Source: Kitasatospora sp. MAP5-34 (lineage in GTDB: Bacteria; Actinomycetota; Actinomycetes; Streptomycetales; Streptomycetaceae). Taken from it: DNA of 64,000 bases. Below the pieces are notes generated by a model. The model saw only the letters and a program-made list of their open reading frames with translations, was not told where the DNA came from and did no database searches. Positions 34,785 through 42,628 of this stretch are shown here, in pieces (position 1 is the first letter of the stretch; every line of letters starts with the position of its first letter). The DNA lies in the NCBI RefSeq assembly GCF_029894335.1, contig NZ_JARXZC010000027.1, positions 1-64,000 on the forward strand. The letters run 5' to 3'. A program made the translations under genes and the position numbers.

Positions 34785-35010
34785 CGTCGCCCCCGTGCAC
34801 CGCCGCGGCTGGCCGGCGGATCTCGGCGACCGGATCCGCCGCGCCCCACGCGCGTCGCCCGATGGCGCCGCCGCGGATGCCGAGACGCGCGGTGGACCGG
34901 AGGAAGTCGTGGAGCACCGTCGCCGAGCTGGCCGGAGAAAATATCCTACGCATTCGAATATCGCGCCCACTGAAGACCGGCTGGCTCGTGGTCGTTATCG
35001 CTGAGTTCAT
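34777..35010 (-). pseudogene. Internally deleted relic of a DhnA-type class I aldolase
   Basis: A 77-residue frame with a good ribosome binding site (aaggag, ten bases before ATG 35010). The first part, FSGRDIRMRRIFSPASSATV, looks like the start of DhnA/LsrF-type aldolases. The last part, GGAIGRRAWGAADPVA and AAAVHGG, looks like their C-terminal end (GxAxGRNxW...DPxAMxRAxxAxVHGG). The roughly 200 central residues, including the Schiff-base Lys, are missing, so it cannot be active. The frame is preserved and it overlaps the UDP-sugar dehydrogenase start, so it may persist as a translational leader. A small unrelated peptide is the alternative. Confidence 0.5.
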
Positions 35011-35448
35011 CAGCTCATCGCTCCTTCCCGGCCGCAAGCCGTATCCGTGTGCGGTGCGGCGGTTTCGAGAACTTGGTCGGTCTCGAGAGCTTGGTCGGTC
35101 TCGAGAACTTGGTCGGTCAGGCTCTCGGAATGCATGTGTTCTGCACGGCATTCGGACGGCGGTCGCGGCCGTTCGGCCCTGATGCCTGATGAGGGTCGCC
35201 ACCAGATTTTGACCGGGCCCAGGAGCGGAAAGAAGAGCTTTTAGGGCACCGGTCAGGTCAGCGTCGGCTGCCTCTCCGGACAGTTTCGAGTGTCTTCCTG
35301 GGGGTAGTGCCGCCAGTCACAACCGAGCGATCGCGCATGTGATGCCGTGACGCGACGAAGGGGTTGTTCGTGTCGGCGGACTCGATGCAGGCCGAGCTCG
35401 CCGCCGCGCGAAAGAGAATCCGCATGACCCCGTGTCCGACATCCGGGG
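35011..35448. other. Non-coding gap with three 18-bp tandem repeats
   Basis: A 438-base gap between the aldolase relic and the LAL regulator, both leftward. It should hold the promoter for the aldolase'-dehydrogenase-epimerase operon. The unit ggtctcgagaacttggtc occurs three times in tandem with one change each (35061-35078, 35079-35096, 35097-35114). No convincing gene is present. Confidence 0.6.
35061..35114. repeat. Tandem repeat, 3 x 18 bp
   Basis: Three head-to-tail copies of an 18-bp unit (ggtTtcgagaacttggtc, ggtctcgagaGcttggtc, ggtctcgagaacttggtc; capitals differ). A partial fourth begins ggtc. They lie about 50 bases upstream of the aldolase relic start on that strand, where an activator site could be. 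Confidence 0.8.
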
Positions 35449-38301
35449 TCAACGCCCGTGACCGCCTCGCCCGAGCGCTGCGCCCAGTTCCCCCCGCCCG
35501 CGGATGCCGAGTTTGCGGAAGCTGTTGGTGAGGTGGGTTTCGACGGTGCGGACGGCCAGGTGGAGGAGGGTGGCAATCTGGGCGTTGGAGTGGCCTTCGA
35601 TGGCGAAGCGGCAGATGCGGCGTTCACTGTCGGTGAGGGCGGCGACGCCGGTGTGGTGGGTTTTGGTGGGGCGGGCGCCGGATTCGAGCAGGAGGTCTCC
35701 GGCGAGGGCCAGCAGACGGTGGGCGCCGATGCGTTCGGCCCGTTCGGCGGCTTCGCGCAGGCTCTGGCGGGCGGCGGCACGGCGGCCGCTCTCGCCGAGC
35801 ATCCGGCCGTGAGTGAGCAGGGCGGGGACGAGTTCGGTGTCGACCTCGGCGGCCCGGAGCAGGTCGACGGCTTCGGCGGCCATGGCGAGGCCGCGTCGGC
35901 CGCCGGTGGCGGCGCCGAGGGTGCGCATTGCGCGGCCGATGGTGCGTGGGGTGCCCCAGGCGCGGGCGAGATCGAGTTCGGTGGCGGCGAGGGCGGCGGC
36001 AGGGCCGGGGTTGCCGAGGGCGAGGTGGCAGTCGGCGGCGGCGGAGCGCCAGGGGGTGACGATCGGGCTCTCGACGTGCCGTTCGCTCTGCCGGGCTCCG
36101 CATTCGATCAGGTCGGCGAGGGCGGCGGCGGGGTCGCCGGAGGCGAGGTGGAGCAGGCCGCGGGCGTAGAGGTACTCGTTCCACTCCCAGGAGTCGGAGG
36201 CGCCGGTGGCGTGCCGGGCGAGTTGGTGGGCCTGGGTGAGCCGGCCGGTCTCGACGAGGGCGAGGACTCCCTGGGCGAGCAGGTGGGTGTTGTCGAGGGC
36301 GGGCAACTGGTCGGTGGTGAAGCCGAGTTCGTCCAGGAGTTGCCGGTACTGGCCGCGCATCACGCGGCTCTCGGCCCGTACGCTGAGCAGGCTCTGGCGG
36401 GCGGGGTGGAGCAGCGGGCCCTGGTGTTCGGCGAGCCCCTGGGTGACGATGCGGTCGGTTTCGGGGAACTGTTCGGCCCACTGGGCGAGGGTGGCGGCGG
36501 AGGCGAGGACGTAGGCGCCGGAGAAGGGGTCGAGCGGGAGTGAGGTCAACTCCCGTACCCTGGTGATGACTTCAGCGGCAGAGAGGTGGCCGATGGTGGA
36601 GTCGTACTCGGTGAGCAGGGCCCAGGCGGCGGGGGCGAGCCGCCTGGGGGCGCGGGCGGCGATGCGGCGCAGACCCTCCACGACCTGGAGCCAGCTGTCG
36701 CCGTCGTGAGAGGCGATCAGGGCGGCGGCGGCCTGGACGGCTCCGGCCAACTCGGGGCGTTCGGCGAAGCGTTCGGCGAGTTGTTCCAGGATGTCGAGGG
36801 CGGCGGGGGTCCGGCCCTGTCCGGCGAGGGCGGCGCTGAGGGCGTTGGCGGCTTCGAAGACCCGTTCGTCGGACTGGTGCAGGTACACGGCCTCGGTGAG
36901 GTGCCGGATGCCTGCGGCGTGGTCGGCGGGGCCGAGCGAGATCTCCAGGCAGCCGAGTTCGGTGAGAGCGGTGCTGTGGGTGAGGGCGGGAAGCTCCTCG
37001 TCGAGGGCGCGGCGCAGGTAGCCGACGGCGGCCCGGTCCTGCTCGGCGCGCTGGGCGGCGTGGGCGGCGCGGAGCAGGACGTCGGCGGCCCAGGGGCCGT
37101 CCGGGCCCGGGGCGTGCAGGAGGTGTTCGGCGATCAGTTCGTCGGGCTCGCCCCGGCGGTGCAGGGCGGTGGCGGCGGCCCGGTGGGCCTGGGCGCGGCG
37201 GGCCGGGCCCCAGCCGTCGAGGACTGCCTCGCGTAGCAGCGGGTGGGCGAAGCGGGGCCAGTCGCCGGTCCGGCCCGGCAGCAGCAGGCCCTGGCGGTGG
37301 AGTTCGGCTGTCAGGTCGGCGAGGCGGGCCGGGTCCTCGTCGGTGAGTTCGGCGAGGGCGGTGGCGGTCGGAGGTGTGCGGTCGGGGTGGCCGAGGTGGT
37401 GGCCGAGCTGGTGGCCCTGGAGGGTGGCGAGGGTGCGGACGGCGGTGGCGTGGCCGTCGCCGGCACTGTGCAGCCAGAGGTCGACGGCGTCGAGGTAGGC
37501 GCCGGCGGGGAGTCCGGCGCAGTCGGCGGGAAGGGTGAGGCAGCCGACTGTGCGGGTGGTTTCGCGCAGGTCGGTGAGCAGGGCGTCGAGCAGCATCGGG
37601 TTGCCGCCGGTGGCGCGGGCGCAGTCGTCGGCGAGGGCCTGCGGCGCGGCGGTGCCCAGGTGTCGGCGGACGACCTCGCCGACGGCGGGCGGGCCGAGCG
37701 GGCCGATCCGGCAGTGCCGGGCGAGCGAGGCGGGCAGGGTGCGGCCAAAGCGGGGGGCCTGGGTGCGGAGTTCGCGTTGGCGGCGTTCGGTGGTGATGAG
37801 CAGGATCGGGAGGCGGTCGATGCGGCGGGCGAGTTGGAGCAGCCAGCGGCGGGAGGGGGTGTCGGCGAGGTGGATGTCGTCGACGGCGATCAGCAGCGGG
37901 TGGTGGGTGGCGTGCAGGTGCAGCGGTTCCCACAACCCGGCTTCGGCGTCTGCGGAGGGCCCGGCGGACGGCGGTCCTGGTTGTGCGGGGTAGGGGTACC
38001 CGGCGCCGATGCTGAAGAGCTGGCGGGCGGCGGCGTACTCGTCCTCGGCTTCGTCGGCGGAGCAGCGGGCCCAGAGCGCGTGCATGCCGTGGGTCTCCTG
38101 GTGGCGGACGACGGCAGCGAGGAGGGCGCTGCGGCCGACGCCGGCGGGGCCGGTGAGGAGAAGGACGCTGCCATTGCCATGGCGGGCGCGTTCGGCCAGG
38201 CCGGTCGCGAGGGCAAGGGGCCAGGTGCGTTCGGGCAGGTTTGACGGCTGCTCCGCCGGGGCCACGGCGGCGAGTACGGCCGGGTCGGTGGTGGTGGTCA
38301 T
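35449..38301 (-). CDS. LAL-type LuxR transcriptional regulator
   Basis: A 950-residue large ATP-binding LuxR regulator. The N-terminal AAA/NACHT-like ATPase has a P-loop LLLTGPAGVGRSALLAAVV at about 51-58, where Arg replaces the usual Lys, and a Walker B LLIAVDDIHLAD. A long helical TPR-like middle follows (about 400-870). The C-terminal LuxR helix-turn-helix is at about 885-945 (LTDSERRICRFAIEGHSNAQIA and RTVETHLTNSFRKLG). The ribosome binding site is gggggaag. It lies between the cluster and a divergent small LuxR gene and may be a second pathway regulator, or a core regulator bordering the cluster. Confidence 0.9.
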   Translation of the reverse strand: MTTTTDPAVLAAVAPAEQPSNLPERTWPLALATGLAERARHGNGSVLLLTGPAGVGRSALLAAVVRHQETHGMHALWARCSADEAEDEYAAARQLFSIGAGYPYPAQPGPPSAGPSADAEAGLWEPLHLHATHHPLLIAVDDIHLADTPSRRWLLQLARRIDRLPILLITTERRQRELRTQAPRFGRTLPASLARHCRIGPLGPPAVGEVVRRHLGTAAPQALADDCARATGGNPMLLDALLTDLRETTRTVGCLTLPADCAGLPAGAYLDAVDLWLHSAGDGHATAVRTLATLQGHQLGHHLGHPDRTPPTATALAELTDEDPARLADLTAELHRQGLLLPGRTGDWPRFAHPLLREAVLDGWGPARRAQAHRAAATALHRRGEPDELIAEHLLHAPGPDGPWAADVLLRAAHAAQRAEQDRAAVGYLRRALDEELPALTHSTALTELGCLEISLGPADHAAGIRHLTEAVYLHQSDERVFEAANALSAALAGQGRTPAALDILEQLAERFAERPELAGAVQAAAALIASHDGDSWLQVVEGLRRIAARAPRRLAPAAWALLTEYDSTIGHLSAAEVITRVRELTSLPLDPFSGAYVLASAATLAQWAEQFPETDRIVTQGLAEHQGPLLHPARQSLLSVRAESRVMRGQYRQLLDELGFTTDQLPALDNTHLLAQGVLALVETGRLTQAHQLARHATGASDSWEWNEYLYARGLLHLASGDPAAALADLIECGARQSERHVESPIVTPWRSAAADCHLALGNPGPAAALAATELDLARAWGTPRTIGRAMRTLGAATGGRRGLAMAAEAVDLLRAAEVDTELVPALLTHGRMLGESGRRAAARQSLREAAERAERIGAHRLLALAGDLLLESGARPTKTHHTGVAALTDSERRICRFAIEGHSNAQIATLLHLAVRTVETHLTNSFRKLGIRGRGELGAALGRGGHGR

Positions 38302-38643
38302 GGCGCTTCCCCCTCCGCAACGGGCCGAGGCCGGGGCTGGGCACCCCGGTGGCGCGTCTGCGCTGTTCCACCTGACACACGTATGTGACGGGGTCCCCGG
38401 ATGCCCAGGGCGGACGGCCAAGGCCGTGATCTTGGTCACGCCGGCGGGTGGTCGGGGTCACCGAACTCGTGGTCTGCCCACGATAGCCGTGGTGCTTGGC
38501 CTACGGAGAGTATGACGGCCCCGGCCCGAACGGCCGTGAGCGGCTGCCCGAGCGGCCGTGGGCGGCTGCCCGAGCGGCCGCGTCGCATACGAAAACGTCC
38601 TGCGGTGGGCCGACCCACGCACGACACCCGGAGGAGGAAACCC
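38302..38643. promoter_or_regulatory. Divergent promoter region between two LuxR-type genes
   Basis: A 342-base gap between divergent start codons. It includes a 22-bp tandem repeat (38531-38582) and, closer to the rightward gene, a strong ggaggagg ribosome binding site. No gene is supported. Confidence 0.55.
38531..38582. repeat. 22-bp direct repeat (two full copies plus part)
   Basis: cggccgtgagcggctgcccg plus ag at 38531-38552 is repeated with one change at 38553-38574, and a third partial copy cggccgcg follows. The 22-bp period equals two helical turns. It lies 60 bases upstream of the small LuxR gene and could be an operator or a slipped-strand product. Confidence 0.7.
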
Positions 38644-39303
38644 GTGACCGTACCGAACTCCCAGACCATCCCACGGCCGGGGTCCCGGGTGGCCGTCGTG
38701 GTGCACGCGCCGGACCCGATCTCGCGGGCCGGGGCAGAGAGCCAGCTCAAGCAATGCCCCGGGGTCGAGGTGCTGCCCGAGCGGGAGGCGCGCCCGGGGG
38801 TGATCGCGCTGCTGCTGGCCGACGCCGTGGACGCCACCGTGACGGGGGCGCTGCGGCGGCTGGTGCGCGGGGGTGAGACCCGGGTCGTGCTGGTGGTCGA
38901 TCAGATCCGTGAGGGCGAGCTGCTGGACGCGGTCGAGTGCGGGGTCGGGACGATTCTGTGGCGGCGGGAGGCGACGGCGGAGCGGCTGGGGCGGGCGGTG
39001 CTGGCGGCCTCGCGTGGGGAGGGTGACCTCCCGGCGGATCTGCTGGGCCGTCTGATCACGCAGATGGGGCGGTTGCAGCGGAGCGTCCAGGGGTTGCCGG
39101 GGTTCTCGCCGCCGGGGGTGTCGGAGCGGGAGTGCGATGTGCTCCGCCTGATCGCCGAGGGGTGGGACACGGCGGAGATCGCGGCGAAGCTGTCGTACTC
39201 GGAGCGGACGGTGAAGAACGTGCTGCACGGGCTGACGACGCGTCTGCAGCTGCGCAACCGGGCCCACGCGGTGGCGTACGCGATGCGTGAGGGCTGCATC
39301 TAG
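38644..39303 (+). CDS. NarL/LuxR-family response-regulator-like transcription factor
   Basis: A 219-residue protein with a receiver-like N-terminal half (VAVVVHAPDPISRAGAESQL to about 125) and a C-terminal LuxR HTH (about 150-215: GVSERECDVLRLIAEGWDTAEIAAKLSYSERTV). The expected phospho-Asp context is degenerate (ALLLADAVDATV), so it is likely an orphan or atypical regulator. GTG 38644 follows ggaggagg. It is divergent from the LAL gene. Confidence 0.88.
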   Translation: MTVPNSQTIPRPGSRVAVVVHAPDPISRAGAESQLKQCPGVEVLPEREARPGVIALLLADAVDATVTGALRRLVRGGETRVVLVVDQIREGELLDAVECGVGTILWRREATAERLGRAVLAASRGEGDLPADLLGRLITQMGRLQRSVQGLPGFSPPGVSERECDVLRLIAEGWDTAEIAAKLSYSERTVKNVLHGLTTRLQLRNRAHAVAYAMREGCI

Positions 39304-39559
39304 CCTCGGGCTTTCATGGGGCAAGGCTGTTGGTGTACGCGGGCGGCGCACTGGACCTCACCGGCCTGCAGGTGGCCTGCCGGAGCGTGGGTGTCGCGCC
39401 GTCCTGTGCGGACGGCTGATCTTCGTCGGCCATGGGTATGACCATTCCAGTGCGCCCACCGCCGGGCAAAGCTACTGGCCGTAGCCAATCTCGACCTGGT
39501 GAAATTTTCTGCGCCGCCCGACACGGGGGAGTGGAGCGGCCTGAATGCGCCCTTGTTGT

Positions 39560-39579
39560 GCTAGCGGTCCAGCGCTAGC
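39560..39579. promoter_or_regulatory. Inverted repeat upstream of the toxin-antitoxin operon
   Basis: gctagcg and cgctagc form perfect 7-bp arms around a 6-bp spacer (gtccag), ending eight bases before the antitoxin ATG. Ribbon-helix-helix antitoxins bind such palindromes to repress their own operon, so this is the likely autoregulatory operator. Confidence 0.65.
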
Positions 39580-39586
39580 TTGAGGT

Positions 39587-39829
39587 ATGGCCAAGAAGCA
39601 GCTGAATGTCCGGGTGGACGCCACCACCGCCGAGATGGCCCGTGAGCGGGCGGAGCAGCAGGGGATCAGCATGAACCAGTACATCGAACGGCTCGTCCAG
39701 CAGGACATGGGCGAGGCCGGGCGGCTGTTCGTGGAGAAGGCCGCGCAGTTCATGAAGGAGTACGAGACTGCGTTCCTCTCCGAGTTCGGCGAGCGCGGTC
39801 AGGCCGACCTGCAGGACGTGCGTCGTTGA
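39587..39829 (+). CDS. Antitoxin, ribbon-helix-helix (Arc-like)
   Basis: An 80-residue DNA-binding protein. The N-terminal RHH fold (QLNVRVDATTAEMARERAEQQGISMNQYIERLV) has the short beta strand LNVRVD followed by two helices, as in Arc/MetJ-type antitoxins. The C-terminal tail (AAQFMKEYETAFLSEFGERG) would contact the toxin. It overlaps the next start by 4 bp (TTGA). It should neutralise the downstream protein and repress the operon through the palindrome at 39560-39579. Confidence 0.85.
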   Translation: MAKKQLNVRVDATTAEMARERAEQQGISMNQYIERLVQQDMGEAGRLFVEKAAQFMKEYETAFLSEFGERGQADLQDVRR

Positions 39830-40257
39830 ACCTTGAGGTCGACCTCTCCTGGCTGCTCATGACAGCCGAGCAGTACACCCCGGGCGATCCGCAGGTCACC
39901 GACTACGGATCGCTGCTCGCGGCGGTCGCCCGCCACCAGGCCGACATCTTCGACATCGCCGTCTACCCCGAGCCGCAGGACCGCGCCGCCGCGCTGATGC
40001 ACCAGCTGATCCGCGTCCCCGCGCTCGAGCGGACCAACGAGTTGTTCGCCACCGCAGTCGCCTACGCCTACCTGGTCGCCAGCGGCTGCAACGTCGCCAC
40101 CACCGCCCGTGAGGTGCGCAGCCTCGCCCGTGCGATCCGCGAGGGCAAACTCGGCGTCGGCGGTGTGGCCGAGCGGCTGGCCGCCTGGGTGGTGACCGAG
40201 CCGGAGGAGGAGGGCGTCAGCGGCGAGGACGACGGGGAGGAGGGCGAAGCCGACTGA
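39826..40257 (+). CDS. Fic/Doc-like toxin component with degenerate Fic motif
   Basis: A 143-residue protein with a TTG start coupled to the antitoxin. The arrangement of helices (YGSLLAAVARHQADI to VPALERTNELFATAVAYAYLVASG) follows Doc toxins. By hand alignment the active motif HxFxDANKR becomes PALERTNEL: the catalytic His and the Lys/Arg are lost and only Asn remains. Doc phosphorylates EF-Tu; this version probably cannot. Such degenerate Doc-like partners are common in streptomycetes. It may still bind its antitoxin or act by another means. The Glu/Asp-rich tail is an unusual addition. Confidence 0.75.
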   Translation: MNLEVDLSWLLMTAEQYTPGDPQVTDYGSLLAAVARHQADIFDIAVYPEPQDRAAALMHQLIRVPALERTNELFATAVAYAYLVASGCNVATTAREVRSLARAIREGKLGVGGVAERLAAWVVTEPEEEGVSGEDDGEEGEAD

Positions 40258-40343
40258 GCACGATGCCACCCGAGCACGATGCCACCGAACCCGATGCCAC
40301 CCGAGCCCGACGCCGCCATCAGCACGATGCCGACTGAGTACGA
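40258..40343. repeat. Degenerate short tandem repeats before the rRNA methyltransferase
   Basis: Several imperfect copies of a 15-18 bp unit based on cgatgccacccgagca follow each other directly after the toxin stop. No function is evident. It is one of several short-period repeats at gene borders in this window. Confidence 0.5.
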
Positions 40344-40388
40344 TTGGGGGTCACCCCACATGCTCCCCAGGCCGAGGACTCACGGACG

Positions 40389-41207
40389 TTGCTGCAGGAC
40401 ATCGAGCGCTACCTGGCCTGCCCGCACTGCGCACAGCAGCTCGCCCTCGACGGGCGGACGCTGCGCTGCGCCGCAGGTCACAGCTTCGACCAGGCCAAGC
40501 AGGGGTACGTGAGCCTGCTCGCCGGTGACGCGCACACCGGCACCGGCGACACCGCCGACATGGTCGCGGCCCGCAGCGACTTCCTCGCCGCCGGACACTA
40601 CCTCCCGATCGTCGACGCGCTGGCTGCGGCCGCCGGGCAGTCCGAGGGCCTGGTGGCGGACCTCGGAGCCGGTACCGGCTACTACCTCGCCCACGTGCTG
40701 CGTCGGACGGGAGGCGTCGGTGCCGCGCTCGACATCTCCAAGTACGCGCTGCGCCGCGCTGCCAAGGCGCACCCGAGCATCGGGGCCGTCGTCTGTGACG
40801 CGTGGCGCCCGCTCCCGCTGCGCGACGGCAGTGCGGATCTGGTGCTGAACGTCTTCGCACCGCGCAACGGGCCCGAGATCCGACGGGTGCTGCGGCCAGG
40901 CGGCCGGCTGCTGCTCGTCTCGCCGACCTCGCGTCACCTGAGGGAACTGGTGGGGGCGCTGGGCCTGCTCTCGGTGGACGAGGACAAGGAGCGCCGGATC
41001 GACGAGAAACTCAGCCCCTGGCTGACCAGGACCGACCGGGTCGAGGTCGAGTTCCGGCTGAGTCTGTCGCGGGCCGACGCGGCGGCCGTCGTCGCCATGG
41101 GCCCGAACGCCTGGCACACGGACTCCGGCAAGCTCGCCGCCGCTCTGGCCGTGTTGCCCGAACCCGTCGAGGTGACCGGGTCGGTCCAGGTCACGACGTA
41201 CCACTGA
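40389..41207 (+). CDS. RlmA-like 23S rRNA (guanine-N1) methyltransferase
   Basis: About 272 residues. An N-terminal zinc finger (CPHCAQQL...LRCAAGHSFDQAKQGYVSLL, ligands C-x2-C and C-x3-H) is followed by a SAM-binding domain with VADLGAGTGYYLAHVL. This layout is that of RlmA(I)/RlmA(II), which methylate G745/G748 in helix 35. The actinomycete RlmA(II) TlrB confers tylosin-type macrolide resistance. Conserved NVFAPRNGPEIRRVLRPGG and MGPNAWH also fit. The start is uncertain: TTG 40389 gives a leader length like known members, while TTG 40344 is farther upstream. Neither has a strong ribosome binding site. Confidence 0.87.
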   Translation: MLQDIERYLACPHCAQQLALDGRTLRCAAGHSFDQAKQGYVSLLAGDAHTGTGDTADMVAARSDFLAAGHYLPIVDALAAAAGQSEGLVADLGAGTGYYLAHVLRRTGGVGAALDISKYALRRAAKAHPSIGAVVCDAWRPLPLRDGSADLVLNVFAPRNGPEIRRVLRPGGRLLLVSPTSRHLRELVGALGLLSVDEDKERRIDEKLSPWLTRTDRVEVEFRLSLSRADAAAVVAMGPNAWHTDSGKLAAALAVLPEPVEVTGSVQVTTYH

Positions 41208-41257
41208 CCCTGCACCGCTGACCCTGCACCACTGACCTTGTGCCACTGACCTTCGCT
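41202..41257. repeat. Tandem repeat, 4 x 14 bp
   Basis: Four consecutive 14-bp units (cactgaccctgcac, cgctgaccctgcac, cactgaccttgtgc, cactgaccttcgct) begin at the stop codon of the rRNA methyltransferase. Each contains ctgacc, so each carries a TGA in the same relative place; since 14 is not a multiple of 3, stops appear in all three frames. Confidence 0.8.
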
Positions 41258-41358
41258 CCCGACAGGAGCCACGGAGGTCACGGAGCTGCCAACTCGTTGG
41301 GATGAATCTCGTGAGGAGGCACGTTTCTGCTCTCCTTACGCGGGCTAAGGTCCCCCGA

Positions 41359-42618
41359 GTGACCAGCGAAGCTCTCAAATCCGCCGTCCGCCCTGTCCTT
41401 CGCCCCACCGTCGAGGAGCTCCGGCTCACCTCCTTCAAGTCATACCGTCGGACGACTCTCCCGCTCTCGCCGCTGACCGTCCTGCACGGGCCGTCGGGCG
41501 TCGGCAAGTCGAACGCGCTGGACTCGCTGGCCGTGCTCTCCCGGCTCGCGCTCGGCGAGCAGATCGGCCCGTCCCTGGACGGAATCGGCGGTACCGCCGG
41601 GCCGCTCGCCGCACCGGTCCGGGGTGGGCTGGCCGGCTGCGTGCCGCACGGCCGGAACGCGATCATCCTGGGCTGCACGGTGCGGTCCGGCGCGGGGCCG
41701 ATCCGGCTCGAACTGGTGGTCCGTACGGACGGCCCGGTGCGCGTCGCCCGCGAGTGGCTGACCTGCGACGGCCGGACCCTGGTCGAGACCGGCGAGCAGG
41801 ACGTGGCAAACGGCAAGGTGAACGTCACCTGGCACAACGACACCCGGCAGGGTGACATCCGGGCGCCTTTCCCCAGCAACACCCTGATCACCACTCAGAT
41901 CCCGCTCCGGGTGGCCGGGTCCTCGCCCGGCGAGCGGATGGTACTGGCCGCGAGCGAGCACCTGCTCACCGCGCTGCGCGAGGTCTTCCCGCTCCACCCG
42001 GTCCCCGCGCTGATGCGTGACTGGGCGAAGCCCGACCCGGACGCCCGCCTGCTCGGCTCCGCCGCCAACATCTCCGCCGTACTGGCCCGGCTGAAGAGCG
42101 ACTGCAGCCGCCGGTACGGCAGGCTGCTCAAGGCCGTCCAGGCGGCGGCGCCGCACCCGCTGCTCGGACTGGACGTGGCCCGGCGCGGCCCCGAGGCGCA
42201 GGAGCGGCTGCTCGCCGTCTTCGACGAGGGCGTGCTCGGCCGGACCGGCGCGGACCAGGCCTCGGACGGGATGCTGCGGTTGCTCGCCTTCGCCGCCGTG
42301 CTGCTCACGGGGGCCGGGGTGCTGGACGTCGACCCGGCCGACGAGGTGCCCTCGGCCCACCGTCAGCTCACGGTGCTCGCCGAGGACCTGGGCGCGGGGC
42401 TCGGCGCGGAGCAGACCGCCTCGCTGCTGCGGGTGGCCCGGGAGGTGTGCGAGCGGGAGGACGTCCGGCTGCTCGGCGCGCTGCAGGATCCGGCGGCCGC
42501 GCGCGAGGCGGGCGGGGCGGAGCTGATCGAGTGCCGACGGGATCCGGCCACCGGGCACAGCGTGCTCCGGCCCGAGTCACCCCGGGTGCCACCGCAGGCG
42601 GTGGGGGCCATGGGGTAG
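41359..42618 (+). CDS. AAA-family ATPase, SMC/RecF-like
   Basis: A 419-residue P-loop ATPase. The N-terminus LRLTSFKSYRRTTLPLSPLTVLHGPSGVGKSNALDSLAVLSRL is typical of SMC/RecF/OLD-like proteins (FKSYxxxxxxL then Walker A GPSGVGKS at 44-51). The signature-like region QASDGMLRLLAFAAVLL corresponds to the LSxGxxxxL family motif. The usual C-terminal Walker B (LLLDEP) is not clear, so it may be degenerate. GTG 41359 with aagg upstream is preferred over ATG 41302. A small gap links it to the MazG-like gene, so they may be one operon. Role unknown. Confidence 0.75.
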   Translation: MTSEALKSAVRPVLRPTVEELRLTSFKSYRRTTLPLSPLTVLHGPSGVGKSNALDSLAVLSRLALGEQIGPSLDGIGGTAGPLAAPVRGGLAGCVPHGRNAIILGCTVRSGAGPIRLELVVRTDGPVRVAREWLTCDGRTLVETGEQDVANGKVNVTWHNDTRQGDIRAPFPSNTLITTQIPLRVAGSSPGERMVLAASEHLLTALREVFPLHPVPALMRDWAKPDPDARLLGSAANISAVLARLKSDCSRRYGRLLKAVQAAAPHPLLGLDVARRGPEAQERLLAVFDEGVLGRTGADQASDGMLRLLAFAAVLLTGAGVLDVDPADEVPSAHRQLTVLAEDLGAGLGAEQTASLLRVAREVCEREDVRLLGALQDPAAAREAGGAELIECRRDPATGHSVLRPESPRVPPQAVGAMG

Positions 42619-42628
42619 ACCTGGCTGC

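Noticed and set aside
35061..35114. Possible CRISPR-like array
   Set aside because: Repeats are directly tandem without spacers, and no cas genes are near.
35258..35452. Minus-strand frame beyond the LAL stop
   Set aside because: No ribosome binding site or family; probably untranslated trailer.
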